Positions 50,948 to 58,491 of a stretch of DNA of 64,000 nucleotides are shown in pieces. The stretch is taken from the NCBI RefSeq assembly GCF_015244745.1, contig NZ_JABCQI010000007.1:124001-188000 (forward strand), given 5' to 3'. Position 1 is the first letter of the stretch, and every line of letters starts with the position of its first letter. Under the pieces are notes generated by a model. It saw nothing but the letters and a program-made list of their open reading frames with translations. It did not search any database and was not told where the DNA came from. The stretch comes from Gluconobacter cadivus (lineage in GTDB: Bacteria > Pseudomonadota > Alphaproteobacteria > Acetobacterales > Acetobacteraceae). The position numbers were made by a program, and so were the translations under genes.

Positions 50948-53377
50948 ATGTTCGCAGAGACCTTCAGAGCAACCTGGCGCACCCTTACCGCCCAGAAACG
51001 CTATACGCTTCTCAATCTGGCGGGTCTGGCGCTCGGCATCGCCGTTTTCCTCACGATGGCGCTGATCGTGCGGTACGAAACCAGTTATGATTCCAGCGTT
51101 CCCAACGTCTCGCATCTCTATGCCGTGGACGAAGCCTTCCGCCCGGCCGGACACGCACCGGCCGACAGCGATTTCATCAGCTTCGTGCCTTTCCCGTTCC
51201 TGAAGCAGGACTTCCCGGAAATCAGCGCCGTCATCCGGATCATGCAGGAAACGCTCGTGGTGCGGGGCGGGGCACTCCTCGCGCAGGAAAAGGTGACGAT
51301 GACGGACCCGGAGTTCTTTTCCGTCTTCGCACTGCCCCTTCTCGCCGGAGACCGCGCCACCGCACTGGATGGCCCTGGGAAGGTCGTGATTTCAGCCGAT
51401 ATGGCGCGAAAATACTTTGGAACCGAACAGGCGCTGGGCAAGCGGCTGCGCATCGATAATGGCCAGACGGACGCGATCGTAACCGGTATTCTCGCCCCCC
51501 AGCCACCGAACCAGACGATGAAATTCGATCTGATCGAAGTTATTCCGACGAACTGGCTCTCCCGCTACGCCTTCACGAACTGGGGTTCGCTCTGGGGCAC
51601 GATCTGGCTCCGTATCGATGACCCGCGCGCCCTCCTGCGCATCCGCGCCGGTCTCGCGCACTATCCCTACACCCATCCCGGAAACTGGACGAAGGCTCTA
51701 CTTGAGGAAATGTTCGGGACCGGCGGACTGAACCTGCTGCCGCTGAAAGATTTTCATTTTCATGCGGCGGCCATCGGGGAAGGCGGCAACAGCCAGGCTC
51801 TCATCCGCATTCTGGGTCTGATTGGACTGGCTGGTCTGGCCACAGCCATTATCAACTATGTCAATCTGGCCACGGCACGCTCGGCCTTGCGTGCGCGTGA
51901 AGTGGCGGTGCGCAAGGTTCTAGGCGCGACACGTCCGCGCCTGATCGCGCAGTTCATGAGCGAAGCCTATCTAATGGTCATGATCGCTGCCGCTCTGGGC
52001 ACGGCTCTGACGGAGCTCGCCCTGCACTGGGTCAATCTGTGGGGCGGCTGGAGCTTGTCGATGGACTGGGGATTTGTCCTGTCGGTTGATGGGCTGGTCG
52101 TGCTGGGTGCCGGAACACTGGCAGGCTTCTATCCCGCTCTGGTCATTTCTGGCTTTCGTCCGGCTGCGGTTCTCGCCGCCAGCAAAACCCCCGCGGGCGG
52201 GCGGATCGAGAGCGGACTGCGCTCCCTTCTGGTCGTGCTGCAGTTCAGCTTCGCCATGACACTCGCAATCTGCAGCCTCGTCATGAGTCTTCAGGCGCGT
52301 CATGTCCGGACACTGGATCGTGGCATGACGCAGGACGGGCTGATCGTCATCCCTGCGCTCGATGATTCCTCCCTCCTCAATCGCCAGCGCGACATCATGG
52401 CGCGTCTGGCCCAGGTGCCGGGTGTGCGGATCGCAACGCGGTCAGACATTTATCCCTATAACGCCGTCAACAACGAAGACTGGCTACGCGTTGGCCATCC
52501 CGAAAAGCACTCGATGAACTGGGGACGCGCAACCGAAGGGTATTTCGACGCGATCGGCGCGCATCTTCTCGCGGGGCGGTTTTTCGATCCCCATCATGGG
52601 CAGGATTATCCCGCCAACCCGTTCACCGCCGGCAACGGCACCAGCGTCATCCTGACGCGCCTCGCCGCCGAACGCTTCGGGTTTGCGTCTCCGCAGACTG
52701 CCATCGGAAAAGATATTCAGGAATCAGGCGCGCCTCAGACCTATCATGTCATCGGCGTCATCGACGATATCCGGATCCATTCGGCAAATGCCCCCATGAA
52801 ACCGCTGCTGTTCACAGGGGCCTCTGGCTCGTTCCCCTATATCGGCGGCCTGATCCGCTATAACGGCGCGTCCGCGCAGATCGAAATGGAGCGCCTTGCA
52901 AAAGCCTGGGCCGAAATCGCACCGGACGTGGCTTTCTCTGCCCGGACAGCGTCAGACATTTTCGCCGAGGACTATCGTGCAGATGAAAGCCACGGCGCAC
53001 TCTTCGGTATCGGCTCGACGATCGCTATCGCAATTGCCTGTCTGGGCCTTTACGGCCTCTCGGCGTTCAATGTCTCAAGACGACGTCAGGAAATCGGCAT
53101 CCGCAAGGTCCTCGGTGCAGGAACGCGGGACGTGTTGTGGCTTCTCCTCACACAGTTTCTCCGTCCGGTCGCTTTCGCCAGCCTGATCGCATGGCCCGTC
53201 GCCTGGGGCCTCATGCGGATCTGGCTGTCCACATTCGATGACCGGATCAGTCTGACGCCCCTGCCCTTCCTCGCCGTTACGGCCGCGGCCATCTTCATCG
53301 CCGTCCTGACGATCATCACCCAGACCCGGCGCATCGCAACCCTGCCCCCCGCCACTGCCCTGCGCCAAAACGGATAA
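50948..53377 (+). CDS. FtsX/MacB-type ABC permease 5
   Basis: An 809-residue paralogue placed after the TolC gene. The open frame reaches back 159 codons into the TolC gene, but MFAETFRATWRTLTAQKRYTLLNLAGLALGIA is the family start, 10 bp after the TolC stop with AAGGAAAAAACG before it. Coupling motifs are REVAVRKVLGATRPRLIAQFMSEA and EIGIRKVLGAGTRDVLWLLLTQFLRPV. The 33-residue loop segment is intact (WGGW/DWG). The C-terminus differs from permeases 1-3. It probably shares the single ATPase encoded 11 kb upstream. Confidence 0.9.
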   Translation: MFAETFRATWRTLTAQKRYTLLNLAGLALGIAVFLTMALIVRYETSYDSSVPNVSHLYAVDEAFRPAGHAPADSDFISFVPFPFLKQDFPEISAVIRIMQETLVVRGGALLAQEKVTMTDPEFFSVFALPLLAGDRATALDGPGKVVISADMARKYFGTEQALGKRLRIDNGQTDAIVTGILAPQPPNQTMKFDLIEVIPTNWLSRYAFTNWGSLWGTIWLRIDDPRALLRIRAGLAHYPYTHPGNWTKALLEEMFGTGGLNLLPLKDFHFHAAAIGEGGNSQALIRILGLIGLAGLATAIINYVNLATARSALRAREVAVRKVLGATRPRLIAQFMSEAYLMVMIAAALGTALTELALHWVNLWGGWSLSMDWGFVLSVDGLVVLGAGTLAGFYPALVISGFRPAAVLAASKTPAGGRIESGLRSLLVVLQFSFAMTLAICSLVMSLQARHVRTLDRGMTQDGLIVIPALDDSSLLNRQRDIMARLAQVPGVRIATRSDIYPYNAVNNEDWLRVGHPEKHSMNWGRATEGYFDAIGAHLLAGRFFDPHHGQDYPANPFTAGNGTSVILTRLAAERFGFASPQTAIGKDIQESGAPQTYHVIGVIDDIRIHSANAPMKPLLFTGASGSFPYIGGLIRYNGASAQIEMERLAKAWAEIAPDVAFSARTASDIFAEDYRADESHGALFGIGSTIAIAIACLGLYGLSAFNVSRRRQEIGIRKVLGAGTRDVLWLLLTQFLRPVAFASLIAWPVAWGLMRIWLSTFDDRISLTPLPFLAVTAAAIFIAVLTIITQTRRIATLPPATALRQNG

Positions 53378-53413
53378 CAGGCCGCACAGACAGCTCCCTC
53401 ACGAAACCCAACC

Positions 53414-53449
53414 ATGAATTAAATTCATAGAACAATGAAATAAAATCAT
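53414..53449 (+). promoter_or_regulatory. Two MetR-type binding sites upstream of mesX
   Basis: ATGAATTAAATTCAT (53414-53428) contains the exact MetR consensus TGAA-N5-TTCA and is an odd-centred perfect palindrome. ATGAAATAAAATCAT (53435-53449) is a second site with ATCA in place of TTCA. The sites are 21 bp apart, two helical turns. The metR gene is 2 kb downstream. Confidence 0.7.
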
Positions 53450-53466
53450 TTTTGCTCACTGAACCT

Positions 53467-53587
53467 CTCGGGCATAACAGCATCCAACGCGTCTCAACAT
53501 AACCGGCCTGAAAACTGCCGATTGGAAGCTGCACACACGTAAAATTCTCTACAGATCCCATCATGATCTGGAGAATTTCTGCCCGAG
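53467..53587 (+). ncRNA. Structured leader of mesX-mesD mRNA (candidate regulatory RNA)
   Basis: CTCGGGCA (53467-53474) can pair with TGCCCGAG (53580-53587), closing a domain that ends one base before the AAGGTG ribosome-binding site of mesX. Inside are CAGC-x2-CCAA (53478-53487) with TTGG-x2-GCTG (53522-53531), a CGGC/GCCG hairpin (53504-53507 and 53517-53520), and a long arm AAATTCTC-x2-CAGATC (53542-53557) with GATCTG-GAGAATTT (53565-53578). Together they form a three-way junction. I do not recognise a known riboswitch class, and the cobalamin B12-box is not visible. Confidence 0.45.
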
Positions 53588-53602
53588 CAAGGTGAAACAG
53601 GA

Positions 53603-54586
53603 ATGTCTGCCGAATTTACGTTCTCTATCAAAAAAACCCGGTTTGACGAAGACTATACGCCTTCGGACGACACACGCCTGACAACCAATTTCGCCAATCT
53701 GGCCAGAGGTGAACACCGGCGGGAAAACCTGCAGAGAGTTCTGCAGATGATCGATAACCGCTTCAATTCCCTCGCGCATTGGGACAACCCCAAGGCAGAT
53801 CGCTATTCCATTGAGCTTGAAATCATTTCCATCGAAATGAACATCAATGCTGATGCAAAGCGTGACGTCTTTCCGCTCATTGAAATTCTCAACACGACCA
53901 TTGTCGACAAGGTTAAAAACGAGCGGATCCCGGGCCTCTCGGGAAACAGTTTTTCGTCCTATGTTCGCGATTATGATTTCAGCGTCCTGCTTCTGAAACA
54001 CAATCAGGGCCGTTCAGAGTTTCAGGTTCCCGATCAGTACGGCGATCTGCATGGCAATCTGTTCAAGGCGGCGATCCATTCGGCTGACTACAAAGCCCTG
54101 TTTGGCAAGGCACCCGTCATCTGCCTGAGCGTTTCCAGCAACAGAACCTATCACCGAACCGAAAACCAGCACCCGGTTCTGGGGACCGAATACGAACAGC
54201 GCGAATTTTCCCTGACCGATCAGTATTTCGGGAAAATGGGCATGAAAGTCCGGTATTTCATGCCCGCTTTTGCCACCGCGCCGCTGGCATTCTATTTCAT
54301 CGGCGATCTTCTGTCAGACTATTCCGATCTGGAACTGATCAGCACGATCAGCACGATGGAATCCTTCCAGAAAATCTACCGGCCGGAAATCTACAATGCC
54401 AATTCCCCGGCATCCGACTGCTATCAGCCCACCCTGAAGCATCAGGATTATTCGCTGACCCGCATCGTTTACGATCGTGAGGAGCGCAGCAGGCTGGCCG
54501 TTGAACAGGGCGTGTTCACGGAAGAACGTTTCATCAAGCCGTATCAGGACATTCTGGGACAGTGGTCTGCCCAGTTTCCCGCCTGA
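53603..54586 (+). CDS. mesX: MesX, DUF1852 partner of methionine synthase MesD
   Basis: A 327-residue protein of the DUF1852 family, recognised by MSAEFTFSIKKTRFDEDYTPSDDTRLTTNFANLARG, by HWDNPKADRYSIELEIISIEMNI and by the immediate downstream mesD. DUF1852 proteins (MesX) were shown genetically to be needed with MesD for a folate-independent, oxygen-dependent methionine synthesis; their biochemical role, perhaps supplying the methyl donor, is unknown. No signal peptide or membrane helix is seen. AAGGTG is 8 bases before the ATG, directly after a foldable leader. It is separated from mesD by 30 bp. Confidence 0.88.
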   Translation: MSAEFTFSIKKTRFDEDYTPSDDTRLTTNFANLARGEHRRENLQRVLQMIDNRFNSLAHWDNPKADRYSIELEIISIEMNINADAKRDVFPLIEILNTTIVDKVKNERIPGLSGNSFSSYVRDYDFSVLLLKHNQGRSEFQVPDQYGDLHGNLFKAAIHSADYKALFGKAPVICLSVSSNRTYHRTENQHPVLGTEYEQREFSLTDQYFGKMGMKVRYFMPAFATAPLAFYFIGDLLSDYSDLELISTISTMESFQKIYRPEIYNANSPASDCYQPTLKHQDYSLTRIVYDREERSRLAVEQGVFTEERFIKPYQDILGQWSAQFPA

Positions 54587-54616
54587 TCCATCAAAGACAC
54601 CAAGGCCGCAATCATC

Positions 54617-55645
54617 ATGAAAACACTTCTCCCGACCTCGACCGCTGGCAGCCTGCCGAAACCTTCATGGCTCGCAAAGCCGGAAACCCTCTGGTCCCCC
54701 TGGAAACTTCAGGGTGAAGAACTGGTCGAAGGCAAGCAGGATGCCCTGCGCCTGACGCTGGATAACCAGAACCGTGCCGGCATTGATATCGTCAGTGACG
54801 GCGAACAGACACGCCAGCATTTCGTCACGACGTTCATCGAACATCTGAGCGGCGTCGATTTCGAGAACCGCCAGACGGTCAAGATCCGCAACCGTTACGA
54901 CGCAAGCGTGCCGTCCGTCGTGGGCGCCGTGTCGCGCGAAAAGCCCGTCTTCGTCGAAGACGCCAAGTTCCTGCGCAAGCTCACGGACAAGCCGATCAAG
55001 TGGGCTCTCCCCGGCCCCATGACCATGATCGATACGCTGCATGACGCCCATTACAAGAGCCGTGAAAAGCTGGCTTGGGAGTTCGCCCGCATCCTGAACC
55101 AGGAAGCCCGTGAACTTGAAGCGGCTGGCGTGGACATCATCCAGTTCGATGAACCTGCCTTCAACGTTTTCTTCGACGAAGTGAATGACTGGGGCATCGC
55201 CACGCTGGAAAAGGCCATTGAAGGCCTGAAATGCGAAACCGCCGTCCATATCTGCTACGGATACGGCATCAAGGCGAATATCGACTGGAAGAACACTCTG
55301 GGCTCGGAGTGGAGACAGTACGAGGAGATTTTCCCCAAGCTGCAGCGGTCGAACATCGATCTGATCTCGCTGGAATGCCAGAATTCGCGTGTTCCGATGG
55401 ATCTCATCGAACTTATCCGCGGCAAGAAGGTGATGGTCGGCGCCATCGACGTAGCCACCAGCACCGTTGAAACACCAGAAGACGTCGCCAACACGCTGCG
55501 AAAGGCCCTTCAGTTCGTCGATGCGGACAAGCTGTATCCGTCGACCAACTGCGGAATGACCCCGCTGTCCCGCCAGGTCGCAACGGGAAAGCTAAACGCC
55601 CTGAGCGCAGGTGCTGCAATCGTTCGGAAAGAACTTCTGGGCTGA
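54617..55645 (+). CDS. mesD: MesD, folate-independent methionine synthase
   Basis: A 342-residue protein homologous to the C-terminal catalytic half of MetE, lacking the folate-binding N-terminal half. LPTSTAGSLPKPSWL is the homocysteine-site start, ALPGPMTMIDTLHD and IQFDEPAF follow. The zinc ligands appear in VHICYGYG (His-x-Cys) and STNCGMTPLS (Cys), with Glu in LISLECQNS. Beside DUF1852 this is the MesD type, which makes methionine from homocysteine without cobalamin or methyl-tetrahydrofolate and requires MesX and oxygen. It ends before a strong terminator and converges with metR. Confidence 0.9.
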   Translation: MKTLLPTSTAGSLPKPSWLAKPETLWSPWKLQGEELVEGKQDALRLTLDNQNRAGIDIVSDGEQTRQHFVTTFIEHLSGVDFENRQTVKIRNRYDASVPSVVGAVSREKPVFVEDAKFLRKLTDKPIKWALPGPMTMIDTLHDAHYKSREKLAWEFARILNQEARELEAAGVDIIQFDEPAFNVFFDEVNDWGIATLEKAIEGLKCETAVHICYGYGIKANIDWKNTLGSEWRQYEEIFPKLQRSNIDLISLECQNSRVPMDLIELIRGKKVMVGAIDVATSTVETPEDVANTLRKALQFVDADKLYPSTNCGMTPLSRQVATGKLNALSAGAAIVRKELLG

Positions 55646-55655
55646 CCTGTCTGAC

Positions 55656-55700
55656 GGAGTGGAGGTCGGCATAGCGGCCTCCACTCCACGTCCTGTTTTA
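55656..55700. terminator. Terminator between mesD and metR
   Basis: GGAGTGGAGG (55656-55665) pairs perfectly with CCTCCACTCC (55678-55687). The stem can extend inward by about three pairs around a GCATAG loop, and GTTTTA follows on the plus strand. It separates convergent mesD and metR. Confidence 0.75.
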
Positions 55701-56609
55701 CGGGATCAGAACGTCCTGATCCCCGGGACTGGCCGCAAATTTTATGAAATTGGTGAGATACTGGACGTCCTCGTCCGTTTCGCGCCGTCCCAGAAAAATC
55801 TGCTTTGCAATGCCATGTTTGCCAATCCTGATGGCATGCAGATCAAAGCGTGTGGCGTATTCCTCCACCAGCCATCGGGGAAGAACGGCCACGCCCCGGC
55901 CATGCGCCACCATCACCAGCATGATATCCGTCGTTTCGATCTGCTTCTGCTGACGCGGCGCAATCCCGGCGGGCTGTAGAAACTGCGTGTAAATATCCAG
56001 TCGTTCCGTCGGCACCGGGTAAGTGATGAGGATCTCATCCGCCAGTTGCTCAGGTGTGACGGATTGAACATCGCGCAATCTGTGGCCGCTTCCGACAACA
56101 AGAACGAGTTCATAGTCAAAGACGGGGGTGAACTTCAGTTCCGGCTTGTAGAGCGGATCCGGCGTTACGAGAATATCAATCTCGTTGCCCAACAGCGCCC
56201 CAATCCCCCCGAACTGGAATTTCTGTCTGACGTCCACATCGACTTGCGGCCAGCGTTCCAGATACGGCGAGACAACGTTGAGCAGCCATTGATAACACGG
56301 ATGGCATTCCATCCCGATCCTCAGCGTACCGCGCTCTCCATTGGCAAACTGCTCCAGCCGCTCTTCAGCCAGAGAAAACTGTGGCAGGAGCCGGTTCGCA
56401 AGCGAAAGCAGCCACTGCCCGGCCTGCGTCAGAACCAGCGACCGCCCCTCGCGGCGCCAGATCTTCACGCCAAGCTGGATTTCGATCTTGCGGACCGCAT
56501 GGCTCAGAGCAGGCTGCGTCAGGTTCAGTCGCGCCGCAGCCGCCGTCAGCGATCCCTCCCGGGCGACTTCCTGAATAATGGTCAGATGATTGCGTTCGAG
56601 AATGGCCAT
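55698..56609 (-). CDS. metR: MetR-type LysR regulator of methionine synthesis
   Basis: A 303-residue LysR-family activator. The N-terminal helix-turn-helix is GSLTAAAARLNLTQPALSHAVRKIE at about 19-43. The effector domain begins LRIGMECHPCYQWLL, closely matching the MetR signature IECHSCIQWL, and continues PVFDYELVLVV and TYPVPTERLDIYTQFLQPAGI, also MetR-like. MetR uses homocysteine as coactivator. The two TGAA-N5-TTCA-type sites before mesX make that operon its likely target. A near-match, TGAATTTTGTGCA, lies in its own upstream region (minus strand), suggesting autoregulation. Confidence 0.88.
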   Translation of the reverse strand: MAILERNHLTIIQEVAREGSLTAAAARLNLTQPALSHAVRKIEIQLGVKIWRREGRSLVLTQAGQWLLSLANRLLPQFSLAEERLEQFANGERGTLRIGMECHPCYQWLLNVVSPYLERWPQVDVDVRQKFQFGGIGALLGNEIDILVTPDPLYKPELKFTPVFDYELVLVVGSGHRLRDVQSVTPEQLADEILITYPVPTERLDIYTQFLQPAGIAPRQQKQIETTDIMLVMVAHGRGVAVLPRWLVEEYATRFDLHAIRIGKHGIAKQIFLGRRETDEDVQYLTNFIKFAASPGDQDVLIP

Positions 56610-56610
56610 A

Positions 56611-56650
56611 CCCTGTCAGTCATATGCACAAAATTCATATGCCGACAGGG
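56611..56650 (-). promoter_or_regulatory. Extended dyad directly before metR start
   Basis: CCCTGTC (56611-56617) and CATATG (56621-56626) are mirrored by CATATG (56636-56641) and GACAGGG (56644-56650). The dyad abuts the metR ATG and contains the near-MetR site. It could be an autoregulatory operator, a hairpin covering the start, or the terminator of the upstream amidohydrolase gene. Confidence 0.45.
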
Positions 56651-56675
56651 AAATGTTCTTCCTGAAGCCCTGCGC

Positions 56676-58439
56676 CTAGTAGAATTTAAGCGTGTCGGCC
56701 TGAAGCCACGCGGTCGTTCCCGGAGCACAGGATAGACCGATCTCCAGATCGGTGATGTCCCGGCCTGTCCAGGGCCTGTGATGCGGATTGTCCACGCTTG
56801 CCAGACTGGTGAACGGAACCCGGATCGTCTGCCAGTGCCCAGACATCGGCAGGGATGCGCTCCAGGACGCTCCGACCGTTCCATTGGCCGTCATGCGCGC
56901 ATCGCAGGACGATCCCCGCACCTCAACGGAAATCCCATGATAGGCCGAGACATCCACGGGCAGGATCGCGCCGGTCGAAAGCGGCACGGAAACACCCGCA
57001 TAAGGCGTCTTCTGCTGCGCCATGGTCGCCGTCATGAACAGCACATGCCCTTTGCCCGCCTCGCGCGGCATGACTCCGGAGACCTCGACCGTGCGGTCCG
57101 GTCCGCGATCCATCGTGTCGGTCCGCAGCGTATCCAACGAGGACCGCCCATCCGTTCGCTCGAAATCATCCACAAGTTTCGCAGCAGGCATCGGCGCAGG
57201 CCATCCGGGCCGTCCATCGGCAGGCGGAGCTTCGAGCCCGTAGAGCGGCTTTCCATCCACCATGGTCATTGCCACATGATGAATGTCGGAAATCGTCTTC
57301 CAGGGCCGTCCATCAAAAACCGTCATATCCGCCCGCAGACCCGGTGCGATAACACCGCGGTCCTTGTCCTGTCCGATCAGGACCGCACTGGAATGCGTCG
57401 CAGCCGTCAGGGCCTGCGCCGGCGTCAGACCGGCACGGACCAGAAGTTCAAGCTCATGAAGCGTTGAAAGACCATGCGGCGTCGCAGGCATTCCCGCATC
57501 CGTTCCCACGCCGATAACGACGCCCGCGCGGAAAAGCTTGCGGACATTGCGCAGTGCATTGTCGAACAGGACACTGTTCGCAACGACCTTATGGTCGGAA
57601 GAATGAACCCATTTGTCCGGATCGAAAACCGAAAGTGTCGGGATCTCACCCATCCCGCTCTCTCGGATAACGCCGACTTCGCCGTCGGTCAGCACCCGGT
57701 CCTGAAGACCGTGCGCCAGCGAATCAACCTTTGCCCGCGCCGCAATCAGGCCCCGTTCGACGGTCAGGGTATGGGTCATGACTTTGAGACCCTTGACGTG
57801 AGCCTCCGCCACGGCCGCCGCCAGCGTGGCTTCGTTCATGCTGGTGTTGTCGGGCATGCGGTTATAGCGCCAGCCATCCGAGAAAATCTTGATCAGGTCC
57901 GGATGATAAGCAACCACCGCGTCAATCGCGGCTTTCGCGCTGTCCGGAGAACTGATCCAGCGCGTCGTGTTCTGGTCCGCCCAGTCCGCACCATGGCCAC
58001 CCGGCGTGCTGATCCGGGCCGCAAAATTGACATGCGGCGCATCAAGCTTCACCAGCCATGCCCGCAAGGGCGCATAGGCTTCCGGCGCTTCGTTGAAATC
58101 GCTGACCGTCGTCACACCCGAACGCAGATAGGCGGCGGCGATGGATGGAAAATCAGTGGGGTCCCCCGCCACGGTCCAGTGCGTATGAAGATCGAAAAGC
58201 CCCGGCGTGACAGCCATGCCGTGCACATCAATGACATGCGCATTGGAAGGAACGGCGATATCCTTTCCGACCTCCGCAATCCTGCCATCACGGATCACAA
58301 TGGTCTTCCGCGCCGCCGGAGCGCCCGTGCCGTCAAAAACGACGCCTCCCACGATTGCAGTCGTCTCCGCCATCGCCGCCGGAACAGCAGCGCACAGAAA
58401 CGCCGCTCCAAGGCTCGCGGTCATCAGGGTTCGTTTCAT
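56676..58439 (-). CDS. Exported amidohydrolase with C-terminal CIA30-like domain
   Basis: A 587-residue metal-dependent amidohydrolase related to imidazolonepropionase/prolidase-like members. A Sec signal peptide spans 1-24 (cut AMA/ETT). GLFDLHTHWT gives the HxH metal motif at 85-87. KVMTHTLTVERG and SLAHGLQDR provide the next His ligands, GVGTDAGMPATPHG the catalytic Asp, and GVIAPGLRADMTVFDG the typical C-terminal small domain. From about residue 420 an added beta domain (LVDDFERTDGRSSLDTLR to AWLQADTLKFY) resembles the CIA30/galactose-binding fold. Last gene of an operon with a secreted protease and a TonB receptor, so a periplasmic dipeptidase-like role is plausible. Confidence 0.82.
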   Translation of the reverse strand: MKRTLMTASLGAAFLCAAVPAAMAETTAIVGGVVFDGTGAPAARKTIVIRDGRIAEVGKDIAVPSNAHVIDVHGMAVTPGLFDLHTHWTVAGDPTDFPSIAAAYLRSGVTTVSDFNEAPEAYAPLRAWLVKLDAPHVNFAARISTPGGHGADWADQNTTRWISSPDSAKAAIDAVVAYHPDLIKIFSDGWRYNRMPDNTSMNEATLAAAVAEAHVKGLKVMTHTLTVERGLIAARAKVDSLAHGLQDRVLTDGEVGVIRESGMGEIPTLSVFDPDKWVHSSDHKVVANSVLFDNALRNVRKLFRAGVVIGVGTDAGMPATPHGLSTLHELELLVRAGLTPAQALTAATHSSAVLIGQDKDRGVIAPGLRADMTVFDGRPWKTISDIHHVAMTMVDGKPLYGLEAPPADGRPGWPAPMPAAKLVDDFERTDGRSSLDTLRTDTMDRGPDRTVEVSGVMPREAGKGHVLFMTATMAQQKTPYAGVSVPLSTGAILPVDVSAYHGISVEVRGSSCDARMTANGTVGASWSASLPMSGHWQTIRVPFTSLASVDNPHHRPWTGRDITDLEIGLSCAPGTTAWLQADTLKFY

Positions 58440-58491
58440 CGTCTGCGTCTCTCAGTCCTTGGCGTTCAGTCTGGCTCGGAAATGGCCGGTT

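Noticed and set aside
53467-53587. Cobalamin or SAM riboswitch in the mesX leader
   Set aside because: I looked for the B12-box and for SAM-II-type conserved cores and did not find them; only the base-pairing pattern is supported.
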